The notes: generated by a model not told the origin, from the letters alone. A stretch of 64,000 bases of DNA from Candidatus Polarisedimenticolia bacterium (GCA_036004685.1 DASYRE010000036.1:124001-188000); one strand, 5' to 3'. Shown: positions 26,407 through 36,204, numbered from the stretch's first letter. A program made the numbers and translations.

Positions 26407-27324
26407 GTGCCGACCGAATTGATCTACCGTTTCGGCCCCTTCGAGTTCAACCCGCAAAGCGGCGAGCTTCATCGCGACGGGGTGCGGATGAGCCTCGAGC
26501 CGCAGCCCGCCAGGGTTCTGGCGTTTCTGCTATCGAAGCCGGGGCAGGTCGTCTCCCGGGAGGAGCTGCAGCGGCACGTCTGGGGCTCCGGCACGTTCGT
26601 CGATTTCGAGCGCGGGTTGGCCTACTGCATCGCCCAGGTCCGGTCGGCGCTCGGGGATTCGGCCAATTCCGCGACGTACATTCGGACCCTGCCCCGCCGC
26701 GGCTTCCAGTTTCTGGCTCCGGTCCGCGCCGATCCGCCCGGAGAGCCTCGGCCGGACCCGCCAGAGCCCCAAGACTCCGGGTCGCGCCGGGTCTTGCCCC
26801 ATGCCCTGGCCGCGCTGCTGCTTCTCGCAGGGGGGGCCGCGCTGGCCGCCGGCCTGTGGCGGGGCGGCGCTCTCGGCCACCTCTTCGCCCGGCCGACGAT
26901 TCGGCTGGCGGTCGCGGCCTTCGACAACGAAACGGGGAACCCCGCGCTGGATTCCGCCTCCCGCAGCCTCTCCGACGCGGTGGTCGCCCGCCTGGCGGAG
27001 CTGAGCCCCGGGCGTCTGGGAGTCATCGGGAATGCCGCCATCCTGCAGCGCTTGCGGACCTTCCGGGACGTGAAGGAAATCGGCCGCGACCTCCACGCCG
27101 ACTACGTCGTTCTGGGCCAGCTCCAGCATCGGGAAGAGAAAACCCGCGTCATCGTCCATTTGATCCGCTCCGAGGACGAGACCCATCTGTGGGCCCGCCG
27201 ATTCGATCGAACCGGAGCCGACTGGCTCGTGCTTCAATCCGAGATCGCGGAGGCGGTTGCCGGCGCGGTCCGCAATTCTCTGCTGCGACCTCCCTCCCCT
27301 GCGGCTCTGCCGCTCGACTCCTAG
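26407..27324 (+). CDS. ToxR/CadC-like membrane winged-helix regulator with periplasmic TolB-N-like domain
   Basis: 305 aa, GTG start at 26407. Residues about 5-100 are an OmpR-type winged helix (PFEFNPQSGELHRDG, VSREELQRHVWGSGTFVDFERGLAYCIAQVR, YIRTLPRRGFQF). One transmembrane helix follows at about residues 120-145. The periplasmic part (IRLAVAAFDNETGNPALD ... GQLQHREEKTRVIVHLIRSED) resembles a TolB amino-terminal/FlgO-like domain. It may sense the envelope and bind DNA directly. Target genes cannot be assigned. Confidence 0.85.
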   Translation: MPTELIYRFGPFEFNPQSGELHRDGVRMSLEPQPARVLAFLLSKPGQVVSREELQRHVWGSGTFVDFERGLAYCIAQVRSALGDSANSATYIRTLPRRGFQFLAPVRADPPGEPRPDPPEPQDSGSRRVLPHALAALLLLAGGAALAAGLWRGGALGHLFARPTIRLAVAAFDNETGNPALDSASRSLSDAVVARLAELSPGRLGVIGNAAILQRLRTFRDVKEIGRDLHADYVVLGQLQHREEKTRVIVHLIRSEDETHLWARRFDRTGADWLVLQSEIAEAVAGAVRNSLLRPPSPAALPLDS

Positions 27325-27452
27325 CTGCTAAGCCCGAGCTCATCCCGCCGCGTCCCTCGGATCGCCTTCATCCTTTCCTCATGCCGTCCTGCAGGGTGAT
27401 TCCCGCGCGGGTCGCGTAATCTCCGATCTCTTGTTCACTTTGGGAGGCCACC

Positions 27453-28265
27453 ATGAGCCGCATGGATCGTCGTTCTCTCCTCAAGTCGAGCGCGCTGCTG
27501 CTGTACCCGGTGCTGAATGCCACGATTCCCGCGGCCGCTGCGGGGCCGGCGCCGCCTGCGGGGCAGCCCAAGGACGGCGGCGTGCACGAGCTCTACCCGA
27601 CGCAGGATCCCGAGTTGGTCCGGGAAATGGTCGGCGTCTCGCATTTCAGCCTGGAGAAGGTCACCGCGTTGGTCGAAAGCCGCCCGACACTCGCCCGGGC
27701 TTCCTGGGACTGGGGCTTCGGCGACTGGGAAACGGCCTTGGGGGCGGCATCACACATGGGGCAGCGGGAAATCGCCCGTTTTCTGATTTCGCGCGGAGCG
27801 CCGCCGACGATTTTTTCGGCCGCCATGCTGGGCCAACTCGAGGTGGTCCAATCGATCGTCGGGGCTCTCCCGGGGATCGAGCGCGTCAAGGGACCCCACG
27901 GCATTCCGCTGGTCGATCACGCGACCGCGGGCGGCGCGGCGTCGGTGGCCGCATTTCTCAAGACTCTCGATACCGCGGGAAGCGAAAGGCCTCTCGAGCC
28001 CCTTGCGGAGCGGGAGGCGAAGATGCTGTGCGGCGATTACGTCTTCGGAAAGGGGCCGCGGGATCGCTTCGAAGTCACCTTCGCCGACGCCCGGCTCGGG
28101 ATCGCCCGGACGGGCGGAACGCGGCGGTTCCTCTTTCATCGCGGCGGCTTCGATTTCTATCCCGCGGGGGCGGAGTCGGTCCACATCCGCTTCACCGTTC
28201 GCGACGGCCGGGCCACCACGCTGACGGTGGACGATTCCGGATCGCTCCGGGCAGTCCGGTCCTGA
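27453..28265 (+). CDS. Ankyrin-repeat protein with twin-arginine-like signal
   Basis: 270 aa. The N-terminus (MSRMDRRSLLKSSALLLYP) looks like a Tat-type signal, with RR followed by a hydrophobic stretch. Three or four ankyrin units lie at about residues 60-160 (ETALGAASHMGQREIARFLISRG and neighbouring repeats). The C-terminal part from about residue 180 is beta-rich (GGTRRFLFHRGGFDFYPAGAE). It is probably an exported protein-interaction module. GGGAGG precedes the ATG. Confidence 0.8.
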   Translation: MSRMDRRSLLKSSALLLYPVLNATIPAAAAGPAPPAGQPKDGGVHELYPTQDPELVREMVGVSHFSLEKVTALVESRPTLARASWDWGFGDWETALGAASHMGQREIARFLISRGAPPTIFSAAMLGQLEVVQSIVGALPGIERVKGPHGIPLVDHATAGGAASVAAFLKTLDTAGSERPLEPLAEREAKMLCGDYVFGKGPRDRFEVTFADARLGIARTGGTRRFLFHRGGFDFYPAGAESVHIRFTVRDGRATTLTVDDSGSLRAVRS

Positions 28266-28361
28266 GCGCCGTCGGGGAAACGGCCAACGGCGGCTCCGGG
28301 GCGCGCTACAGCCCTGGGGGAGCGGCGGCGAGCCGAGCGGGGCCTTGAGGTTTCGGGAGGG

Positions 28362-30971
28362 CTACCGCGGGGGGTTCCTTTTCGCCCGGGCCACGAGGAC
28401 GTCGAAGGCGGGATCGCCGCGCAGGACCGCGAGGTCGGAGTCGCGCATCATCACGTCCCAATGCGAATATCCGTGCGACACCGCCTCGTCGAGCCGGCGG
28501 AGGGCCTGGGCGCGATCTCCCTGCAGGGCGGCGAGACAAGCGAGGTTGTAGTAGACCTTGGTCGTGTCGGGATGGTCCGGCCCTACGGTGCGCAGGTCCC
28601 CCTCGAGCGCCTTCCGATACATCGACTCCGCTTCGGCGTATCGTCCCTGCATGAGGTAGATGTTGCCCAGGTTGTTGTAGCTGGAGAGCGTCTCGTGGTT
28701 CTGGTCACCCAGGATGCGGCGGCGCTTCTCGAGAATTTGCAGGTCGATGGCCTCGGCCTCCGCGTACCGTCCCTGGCTGTCGTACAGGTTCGCGAGCTGG
28801 TTCATCACCTCCAGAGCCATGGGGTGATCCTCACCCAGTACGCGTCTTTCCCGCTCCAGCGTGTCACGGAACAGTTTCTCGGCCTCCTCGTACCGCCCCT
28901 GCGCTCTGATTGCAATTCCCAGGTTCTGCATCGTCGCCATCGTGAAGGGATGATCTTCCCCCAAGATACGCCCGTATCTCTCGAGCACCTCCCGGTAGAG
29001 CTTCTCCGCTTCGGGGTATCTCCGCCTCTCGAGTGTGAGGATCGCCAGGTCGTGCAGGGAGCCGATCGCTTCGGGATGATCCTCTCCGAGCGAGGCGCGC
29101 CGCGCCTCGAGGACCCGTCGCATGATTTTCTCCGCCTCGTCGAGGCGCCCCTGCTGCATGGTCATCTGGGCCAGACCGCTCATCGAGAATAGCGTGTCCC
29201 GGTGGTTCTCCCCATGGAGCGCGCGCCGGATTACGAGGACATGCGCGTAGAGCTTCTCCGCTTCGGAGTAGCGGCTCTGGAGCCCGTACAGGAAGGCCAG
29301 ATTGTGCATCGAGACGAGCGTCTCGTCGCTTTTCTCGCCCAGGAGCCGTCGGCGGGTCTCGACCGATTTCTCCAGGAGCGGCTCGGCCTTCCTGTAGAGG
29401 CCTAGGTTCGTATAGACGTTTCCCATTGTCATCATGAGCTGCGCCTGGACCTCGGGCTCCTTCGAGAGATCCTTCTCGATCTTGTCGACGCCCCGATCCA
29501 GGATCTCCCGCGCCGTGACCGAATTCCCGCGCGCCTCGCCCGGATCCGACACCTTGAACAGCCCCGTCAGGAACTCCGAGACCCGCGCGGCCCGGTTGCG
29601 CTCCCGGGCGATTCGCCGGGCCTGGACCGCCATCACGACGGCAAAACCGGCGAGGCCGATCAGGACCAGGGCTGCAAAGGTGACTCCGGCGCGGTGCCGC
29701 CTGATGAACTTCCCGGCGCGATAACCGGCGCCGGGCGGCCCCGCCAGGATCGGCTCGTCCCGCAAATGGCGGGAGATGTCGGCGGCCATCTCGGAAGGGG
29801 ATCCGTACCGGCGCCGGCGGTCCTTCTCCAGCGCCTTCATGGTGATCCAGTCGAGATCCCCCCGCAGCTGGCTCGCCAGCTTCCCGGGCTCCGTTCGTCG
29901 GCTCTTCGCCGCCTCCGTCGAGGCTTCGCCCATCGAGCTGATCCGGGTGCTGGGCCGGGGGGGATCCACTTCCCGGATCCTCCGGAGTATCTCGTCGAAG
30001 CCCGCCTGCCGCAGGTCTTGCGGATCGAACGGGAGTGCGCCGACCAGGAGCCGGTAGAGAAGCACCCCGAGCGCGTAGACGTCGGTTCTCGTATCGGTGT
30101 CGGGCCCCCCGAGATCCGCCTGCTCGGGGCTCATGTACTCCGGCGTTCCGATCAGGACGCCCCGCTCGGTGAACATGGTCCGCTCGGTCAGCCTTTCTCC
30201 CGTCGCCTTCGCCACTCCAAAGTCGATGATCTTCGGGATGGGTTTGCCGTCCTGGATCGCGACCAGGACATTCGAGGGCTTGAGATCGCGGTGGATGACC
30301 CCTTTCTGGTGGGCGTGCTGCACTCCCTCGCACACCCGCATGAACAGCTCCAGCCGGTCGCGCGTCGAGAGGCGCTCGCGGTCGCAGTAGGCGGTGATGC
30401 GCTCCCCCTCGACGTACTCCATCACGAAATAAGGGGCGCCGCGCGGCGTCTCGCCGGCCTCGAAGACGCGGGCGATGGCGGGATGGTCCATCCGCGCCAG
30501 CGCCTGCCGCTCCGCTTCGAAGCGCGCCACGACCTGGCGGGTGTCCATCCCCGCCTTGATCAGCTTGAGCGCCACCTGCCGCCGCAGCGGCGCCGTCTGG
30601 CCCGCGAGCCAGACCTCGCCCATCCCTCCCTCCCCGATCTTCCGGAGAAGACGATAGGGGCCGAGGCTTCCTCCGGGCTGTAAGCCGGAGCCCGGTGGGC
30701 CCGGCGATGCACTTTCGCTTGACGAATCAAGGGAGCTCGTCGGCTGAGGCGGAGAATCGAGGAAAGGGGCGGCGGGGGAAAGCAGCGGCTCATCAAGGAT
30801 GCCGCTCGGCTTGCTGGATGATTCGAGGAGCTGGCTGACGCGGGTTTTCAAATCGGCATCTTCGCCGCACGCCGCGTCGAGATACTCCGCGCGCTTCCCG
30901 GGCGGAAGCTCCAGCGCTTCCTCGAAGATCGAGAAGATGCGGCGCCAGCGCTCCGGCGTTTCCTCTGCCAC
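28362..30971 (-). CDS. Transmembrane serine/threonine protein kinase with C-terminal TPR array
   Basis: 869 aa from the GTG at 30971, chosen because AGGAGGAGG sits 7 nt upstream; the open frame extends 23 codons further. A short N-terminal helical region precedes the kinase (about residues 120-410): IGEGGMGEVWLA, ALKLIK, VIHRDLKPSN, IIDFGVAK, GTPEYMSPEQ. One transmembrane helix (AGVTFAALVLIGLAGFAVVM) follows, then about nine TPR-like units typical of the ...EAEKLYREVLE... kind. This PknB-like architecture is common in Acidobacteriota. It probably signals on envelope state. It is divergent from the sdh operon. Confidence 0.93.
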   Translation of the reverse strand: MAEETPERWRRIFSIFEEALELPPGKRAEYLDAACGEDADLKTRVSQLLESSSKPSGILDEPLLSPAAPFLDSPPQPTSSLDSSSESASPGPPGSGLQPGGSLGPYRLLRKIGEGGMGEVWLAGQTAPLRRQVALKLIKAGMDTRQVVARFEAERQALARMDHPAIARVFEAGETPRGAPYFVMEYVEGERITAYCDRERLSTRDRLELFMRVCEGVQHAHQKGVIHRDLKPSNVLVAIQDGKPIPKIIDFGVAKATGERLTERTMFTERGVLIGTPEYMSPEQADLGGPDTDTRTDVYALGVLLYRLLVGALPFDPQDLRQAGFDEILRRIREVDPPRPSTRISSMGEASTEAAKSRRTEPGKLASQLRGDLDWITMKALEKDRRRRYGSPSEMAADISRHLRDEPILAGPPGAGYRAGKFIRRHRAGVTFAALVLIGLAGFAVVMAVQARRIARERNRAARVSEFLTGLFKVSDPGEARGNSVTAREILDRGVDKIEKDLSKEPEVQAQLMMTMGNVYTNLGLYRKAEPLLEKSVETRRRLLGEKSDETLVSMHNLAFLYGLQSRYSEAEKLYAHVLVIRRALHGENHRDTLFSMSGLAQMTMQQGRLDEAEKIMRRVLEARRASLGEDHPEAIGSLHDLAILTLERRRYPEAEKLYREVLERYGRILGEDHPFTMATMQNLGIAIRAQGRYEEAEKLFRDTLERERRVLGEDHPMALEVMNQLANLYDSQGRYAEAEAIDLQILEKRRRILGDQNHETLSSYNNLGNIYLMQGRYAEAESMYRKALEGDLRTVGPDHPDTTKVYYNLACLAALQGDRAQALRRLDEAVSHGYSHWDVMMRDSDLAVLRGDPAFDVLVARAKRNPPR

Positions 30972-31040
30972 GATCGGGCCTCCTCCTGCTCCGGGGAACG
31001 CAGGATAGCCGCCACGGCGCACGCTGTCCATCCGAGCCAA

Positions 31041-31432
31041 AGGACTGGCTCACCGATGAGCGCCCCCCGGACACCGCCACGGTGAAAAGTTTCACGAGTT
31101 TTCTGACTCGACCGGACAATCTGAATCACCACGCCTTCCCATGCCAATGCGTCGCTGGCCTTTCGGATCTGCGGGGGGATAGCGTGCCGCAGGACTCGTC
31201 ACCGGTGGCCCGGCTCATCGGAGGTCGGCGGTCGATTCGCTTCGGGGGCAGGCGGGCTCCGTCGCCTCCGATGCCGAGTCGGAGCCGGCCGGGCGGAACG
31301 TGGGGAAACGCCACCGCTCCGTGCTTGCCAGCCTTGGCGCCCGGGGGCAAGTGTCCTATGATAGGGCCCCGCCGGGGTCGAGATCCCCGATGAGCGGGCG
31401 CTCGGCGAGTCTTCGCCCACGAGGGCGGACGC
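31041..31432. other. Divergent intergenic region between the kinase and sdh genes
   Basis: About 390 bp. The only recognisable signal is a promoter for the sdh side near 31334-31362. No ORF or RNA structure of note was seen. Confidence 0.4.
31334..31362 (+). promoter_or_regulatory. Sigma70-like promoter of the sdh operon
   Basis: TTGGCG at 31334-31339 and TATGAT at 31357-31362 have a 17-bp spacer, about 70 bp upstream of the first sdh start codon. Confidence 0.5.
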
Positions 31433-32254
31433 ATGGAGAACGAGGGAATGCCGGACCTCGAAGGGTCGCTCCCCGAGCCTCGTCGCTTCGGCGAGACCAA
31501 GCGTCGTGACGCCTGGTGGCTCGCGCCGCTCCTGACGTTCATCGTCCTTCTCTCCTTCGTCGTCTACGCGACGTGGGCGGCGCTGCAGGGAAATCACTAC
31601 CATTGGGGACCTTACCTGTCCCCCTTCTACTCTCCCGAGATCTTCGGTGAATCGCCCCATGCCTGGTTCGGCGCGAAGCCGGCCTGGTGGCCTTCGTGGC
31701 TCCTTTTCTCGCCGGCGCTCCTGATTCTCTGGGCCCCGGGCGGCTTCCGTTTCACCTGCTATTACTACCGCGGCGCGTACTACAAGGGATTCTGGGCGGA
31801 CCCGCCGTCCTGCGCCGTAGGAGAGCCGCGCCAGCGTTACTGGGGCGAGAGATCGTTCCCGCTGATCCTCCAGAACGTCCATCGCTACTTTCTCTACGTC
31901 GCCCTCCTCTTCATTTTCATTCTCGCCTCCGACGTCTGGAAGGCTCTTTGGTTCGAGGACCCGGGGACCGGTTCGACGCGCTTCGGCCTCGGCGTGGGGA
32001 CGCTGGTCCTCGCCGCCAATGTCTTTCTCCTCGGCGGCTACACGCTGAGCTGCCATTCGCTCCGGCACCTGATCGGCGGGGGCCGCGACGAAGTGGGCAA
32101 GGGGCCGCTGGGCAGGACGCCCTATCGCTGCGTGAGCTGCCTGAACCGCCGGCACATGCTTTGGGCCTGGATGAGCCTCTTCTGGGTGGCCTTCTCGGAC
32201 GTCTACGTCCGCATGCTCTCGATGGGGATCTGGAGCGATTGGAGGATCTTCTGA
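31433..32254 (+). CDS. Succinate dehydrogenase membrane-anchor subunit (Sdh1/actinobacterial type)
   Basis: 273 aa with five hydrophobic helices. It lacks the usual SdhC/SdhD pair and instead resembles the single anchor of the mycobacterial Sdh1 complex, which is also about 273 residues. Cys/His motifs near the last helices (GYTLSCHSLRH and YRCVSCLNRRHM), together with FRFTCYYYRG, fit the membrane-embedded Rieske-type cluster described for that enzyme. It precedes sdhA with stop-start overlap (TGATG), so translation is coupled. The Sdh1 type is inferred from length, topology and motifs. Confidence 0.75.
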   Translation: MENEGMPDLEGSLPEPRRFGETKRRDAWWLAPLLTFIVLLSFVVYATWAALQGNHYHWGPYLSPFYSPEIFGESPHAWFGAKPAWWPSWLLFSPALLILWAPGGFRFTCYYYRGAYYKGFWADPPSCAVGEPRQRYWGERSFPLILQNVHRYFLYVALLFIFILASDVWKALWFEDPGTGSTRFGLGVGTLVLAANVFLLGGYTLSCHSLRHLIGGGRDEVGKGPLGRTPYRCVSCLNRRHMLWAWMSLFWVAFSDVYVRMLSMGIWSDWRIF

Positions 32255-34071
32255 TGGCCGAAGTCCAGGCGCACCAACACGACGTGCTCGTGGTCGGCGC
32301 GGGCGGAGCTGGGTTGCGCGCGGCCATTGAGGCGTCGGCGTCGGGCGTCTCCGTGGGCCTCGTCTGCAAGTCGCTCCTGGGGAAGGCCCACACGGTGATG
32401 GCGGAAGGGGGGATCGCGGCGGCTCTCGCCAACGTCGACGAGCGCGACTCGTGGCAGGTGCACTTCGCCGACACGATGCGCGGCGGGGGCTACCTCAACG
32501 ACTGGAGGATGGCGGAGTTCCACGCCAAGGAGGCTCCCGCTTGCGTCCGGGAGCTGGAGGCCTGGGGAGCCCTGTTCGACCGCACTCGGGACGGCAAGAT
32601 CCTCCAAAGGAACTTCGGCGGGCACCGCTATCCGAGACTCGCCCACGTGGGTGATCGCACCGGACTCGAGATGATTCGCACCCTGCAGGACACCGGCGTC
32701 CATCGCGGAATCGACGTTCACATGGAATGCACCGTCACGTCGCTGCTCAAGGACGGCGACGCCGTCGCCGGGGCGCTGGCCTATGATCGCGAGCGGGGGT
32801 TCTTTCATCTCTTCAGAGCGAAAGCGATCATCCTCGCCACGGGGGGGATCGGCCGGGCGTTCCGGATCACCAGCAACAGCTGGGAATACACGGGAGACGG
32901 CCACGCCCTGGCCTTCGAAGCCGGGGCCGAGCTGATGGACATGGAATTCGTCCAGTTCCACCCTACCGGAATGGTCTGGCCCCCGAGCGTCCAGGGAATC
33001 CTCGTGACCGAAGGAGTCCGCGGCGAGGGAGGCATCCTGCTCAACAAGGACGGGAAGCGCTTCATGTTCGACGACATCCCCGAGAACTACCGCGCCCAGA
33101 CGGCCGACAACGAGGAGGAGGGGTGGCGCTATACGCAGGGGGACAGGAATGCCCGCCGTCCGCCGGAGCTGCTGACCCGGGATCACGTGGCGCGCTGCAT
33201 CATGCGCGAGATCAAGAGCGGCCGGGGAAGTCCCCACGGGGGCGTCTTTCTGGACATCGCCTGGATCCGGCGGAAGATCTCCGGAGCCGAGGAGCGCATC
33301 AAGAAGAAGCTCCCGAGCATGTACCATCAGTTCAAGCAACTTGCCGACATCGACATCACGCAGGAGGCGATGGAGGTGGGGCCGACCACCCATTACGTGA
33401 TGGGGGGGGTGCGGGTAGACCCCGAGACCCAGATGTCGACGGTGCCCGGCCTCTTCGCCGCGGGCGAGTGCGCCGCGGGGCTGCATGGCGCGAACCGGCT
33501 CGGAGGGAATTCCCTTTCCGATCTTCTCGTCTTCGGCAAGCGCGCCGGAGCGTATGCCGCCCGGTTCGCCAAGGAGCGAGGCCTCGGCCAGACCGACGCC
33601 GAAGCGGTCGAGCGCCGGGTCCGCGGGGCCCTGGAGCCCTTTTCGAGGCCGCCCGGCGAAGGAGAAGGCGCCTATGTCATCCAGCGCGATCTCCAAAACA
33701 CGATGCAGGATCTCGTCGGAATCGTCCGCACCGAACAGGAGATGCGGCGGGCGTTGGAGGAAATCGCCTCGCTCGAAAAGCGCGCGGAAAAGGTGCGCGC
33801 CGAGGGAAACCGCCAGTACAACCCGGCCTGGCATACCGCCCTCGACTTGAGATGCATGCTCACGATTTCCGAGGCTATCACGCGCTCGGCTCTCGCGAGA
33901 AAGGAAAGCCGGGGAGCCCACTTCCGCGAGGATTATCCGAAGAAAGATCCGGAGGCGGGACGGTTCAACGTCGTCGTAAAGGCGGCCCCGGACGGCGCCA
34001 TGCTCGTAGAGCGGAGGCCTATTCCCGACATGCGGCCCGATCTCGCGGCCATCGTCAAGGAGCAGGGCTGA
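32254..34071 (+). CDS. sdhA: Succinate dehydrogenase/fumarate reductase flavoprotein subunit
   Basis: 605 aa from the ATG overlapping the previous stop. FAD-binding GAGGAGLRAAIEA near the N-terminus, the flavin-attachment His in GKAHTVMAEGGIAAAL, active-site QFHPTGMV, and VGPTTHYVMGGVRVD with GLFAAGECAAGLHGANRLGGNSL are all in place. It oxidises succinate to fumarate in the TCA cycle and passes electrons to SdhB. The following gene overlaps by one base, again coupling translation. Confidence 0.95.
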   Translation: MAEVQAHQHDVLVVGAGGAGLRAAIEASASGVSVGLVCKSLLGKAHTVMAEGGIAAALANVDERDSWQVHFADTMRGGGYLNDWRMAEFHAKEAPACVRELEAWGALFDRTRDGKILQRNFGGHRYPRLAHVGDRTGLEMIRTLQDTGVHRGIDVHMECTVTSLLKDGDAVAGALAYDRERGFFHLFRAKAIILATGGIGRAFRITSNSWEYTGDGHALAFEAGAELMDMEFVQFHPTGMVWPPSVQGILVTEGVRGEGGILLNKDGKRFMFDDIPENYRAQTADNEEEGWRYTQGDRNARRPPELLTRDHVARCIMREIKSGRGSPHGGVFLDIAWIRRKISGAEERIKKKLPSMYHQFKQLADIDITQEAMEVGPTTHYVMGGVRVDPETQMSTVPGLFAAGECAAGLHGANRLGGNSLSDLLVFGKRAGAYAARFAKERGLGQTDAEAVERRVRGALEPFSRPPGEGEGAYVIQRDLQNTMQDLVGIVRTEQEMRRALEEIASLEKRAEKVRAEGNRQYNPAWHTALDLRCMLTISEAITRSALARKESRGAHFREDYPKKDPEAGRFNVVVKAAPDGAMLVERRPIPDMRPDLAAIVKEQG

Positions 34072-34823
34072 TGACGTCCGCCACGTTCCGAATCTGGCGC
34101 GGGGACGCGCGCGGCGGCGAATTCCAGGACTACTCGACCGAGGTCGTCGAAGGAATGGTCGTCCTGGATGCCATCCTGCAGATCCAGGCGGAGCAGGCGG
34201 GAGACCTGGCGGTGCGCTGGAACTGCAAGGCCGGCAAGTGCGGCTCCTGCTCGGCGGAAATCGACGGAAAACCCCGGTTGATGTGCATGACTCGCCTCTC
34301 CGAGCTTTCGCTGGCGGCCCCCGTGACCGTGGAGCCGATGCGCGCCTTCCCCCGCATCCGGGACCTGGCGTGCGACGTCTCCTGGAACTTCGAGGTGAAG
34401 AAACGAATCAAGCCGTTCAAGCCGCGTCCACCCGACGCGCCGGACGGGACGTGGCGGATGTCGCAGGAGGACGTCGAGCGGGTCCAGGAGTTCCGGAAGT
34501 GCATCGAGTGCTTCCTTTGCCAGGACGTCTGCCACGTCCTGCGGGAGCACCACCGGCACGACGCTTTCATCGGCCCGCGCTTCTTCGTCCACGCGGCCGC
34601 GCTGGAGATGCATCCTCTCGACGTCGAGGATCGGATCGACGAGCTGGGAGCCGCCCAGGGAATCGGCTACTGCAACATCACCAAATGCTGCACCAAGGTC
34701 TGCCCGGAGAACATCACCATCACCGACAACGCCATCATTCCCCTCAAGGAGCGGCTGGTGGACCGCCGCTACGATCCCTTGAAGAAGCTGTGGGACTGGC
34801 TCCGGCCGGCGGGCCGCCCGTAA
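34071..34823 (+). CDS. sdhB: Succinate dehydrogenase/fumarate reductase iron-sulfur subunit
   Basis: 250 aa. The [2Fe-2S] ligands are in WNCKAGKCGSCSAEIDG with a following RLMC; CIECFLCQDVCHV and CNITKCCTKVCPENI carry the ligands for the [4Fe-4S] and [3Fe-4S] centres. It transfers electrons from SdhA to the membrane anchor. The gene order anchor-A-B and the short distances support one complex encoded by one operon. Confidence 0.95.
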   Translation: MTSATFRIWRGDARGGEFQDYSTEVVEGMVVLDAILQIQAEQAGDLAVRWNCKAGKCGSCSAEIDGKPRLMCMTRLSELSLAAPVTVEPMRAFPRIRDLACDVSWNFEVKKRIKPFKPRPPDAPDGTWRMSQEDVERVQEFRKCIECFLCQDVCHVLREHHRHDAFIGPRFFVHAAALEMHPLDVEDRIDELGAAQGIGYCNITKCCTKVCPENITITDNAIIPLKERLVDRRYDPLKKLWDWLRPAGRP

Positions 34824-34833
34824 AGGTTCCGGC

Positions 34834-35343
34834 ATGTTCGAGATGAAACCGATTTCACGCGAAGCGATCCCCGAGGCGCTCCGGAAAGCCGATCGGTATC
34901 GGCTCCTCAGCCAGCCGCGGCAGGCGGAGAGCATCTGCCGCGACATCCTGCAAACCGACCCCGATCGCCAGGAAGCGCTGGTCATGCTTCTGCTGTGCCT
35001 GACGGATCAGTTCGGACGGCCGGGCTTTCACGCGGGGATCAAGGAGGCGCGGGAAGTCCTTGCCCGCCTGCGCGGCGAGTACGATCGCGCCTATTACGAC
35101 GGGATCCTCTGCGAGCGCTGGGGAAAGTCCCAGCTGGCCGGAGACCGACCCGCCCGCGTCGCAGCGGACTGGCTGCGCGAAGCGATGCGCCTCTTCGAGA
35201 GCGCCCAGCCGATAAGTCCCGCGGGCAACGAGGAAGCCATTCTTCACTGGAACGCCTGCGCCCGTCTCATCAACCGCATCGAGGAGTCGGGCGCCTCGGC
35301 CGAGGAAAGCGAGGCCGCTTTCCGGGACGACGCTCCCGTCTGA
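34834..35343 (+). CDS. Small helical TPR-like protein at the end of the sdh operon
   Basis: 169 aa, no signal peptide. Residues about 10-130 are predicted helical with TPR-like spacing (EALRKADRYRLLSQPRQAESICRDIL, QEALVMLLLCLTDQFG). It starts 10 bp after the sdhB stop on the same strand, so probably cotranscribed. It is not recognised as an assembly factor; a role in Sdh is only suggested by position. Confidence 0.65.
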   Translation: MFEMKPISREAIPEALRKADRYRLLSQPRQAESICRDILQTDPDRQEALVMLLLCLTDQFGRPGFHAGIKEAREVLARLRGEYDRAYYDGILCERWGKSQLAGDRPARVAADWLREAMRLFESAQPISPAGNEEAILHWNACARLINRIEESGASAEESEAAFRDDAPV

Positions 35344-35535
35344 GCGGGGCCGTTCCGGCCCGCTTCCTTTTCAGTCTCTGATCCCCGCCGCCCGGGCCGC
35401 TCCCGCCTCCCCTTCCCACGAGCAAGAATTTGATAGCGCGCCGCGCCGGGGTGGCTTACAAAAGCCGCATCGACGGAAACCCGATACGCCGGCCCGGGCC
35501 GGCGTCGTCTTCCCCAGTCTTCGAGGAGGAATCGA

Positions 35536-36200
35536 ATGAGACGAATCATCCTGGCGTCCCTGGCGGCGGCCCTCTTGTGGCCGGCGCTGGCGCGAGCGCA
35601 GAGCGAATCGCCGGCGATGCGCGACGCGGCGGCTCTCTACCGGGCCGGCAGATTCGCGGAGGCGGCGAAGGCCTACGAGACGGTCACGAGCCAGGAGCCC
35701 GACAACGGCACGGCCTGGTACCAGTGGGGGCAGTCGCTCTGGGAGATCGGGGAGACGGCGCGAGCCCTCGAGGCGCTGCAGAAGGCCGATCCGCTCCTGG
35801 CCGGAATGCCGATGATGCAAGCGGGCGTCCGCTTCCGAATCGGCCGCGCCTACGCCCGGCTCAAAGAGCGGGAAAAGGCCTTCGAATGGCTGGGCCGCTC
35901 TATGCTCACTTGAAGGCAGACATCCTGGTGCGCCCCGGCCAGAAGGTGCGCCGCGGAGAGGTGCTTGGCCACGTCGGGAACACCGGGAACGCCGTCGGCC
36001 CCCACTTGCATTTCCAGATCGCTTCGAAGCCGGCTCCGCTCACCGGTGAAGGCCTGCCGTTCGTCATCGATTCCTACGACCTTCTCGGCTACGAGACCGC
36101 GGAGCAGGGCAATTCGGCCGCGTGGCAGCCGCCGGCGGGCCGGGCCGAAATGCGCAAGAAGGAGATGCCGGTCGGCAACCAGGTGGTCCGCTTCGGATCC
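35536..36200 (+). pseudogene. Chimeric remnant: 5' part of a TPR-protein gene joined out of frame to a 3' part of an M23 peptidase gene
   Basis: Residues 1-125 from the ATG at 35536 are an exported TPR protein (signal MRRIILASLAAALLWPALARA, then paired TPR helices) that stops at 35911-35913. In another frame the DNA from about 35902 reads an M23 peptidase C-terminus (YAHLKADILVRPGQKVRRGEV, GHVGNTGNAVGPHLHFQIA, a final NQVVRFG). The two halves belong to different families, meeting at a frame change with no intergenic gap. This looks like a deletion or assembly join. Neither half is complete, so neither is likely functional as such. Confidence 0.6.
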
Positions 36201-36204
36201 TGCA

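Noticed and set aside
32203-33921. A 572-codon minus-strand frame
   Set aside because: Antisense to sdhA, which has all catalytic motifs; the minus frame has no recognisable domain or ribosome site.
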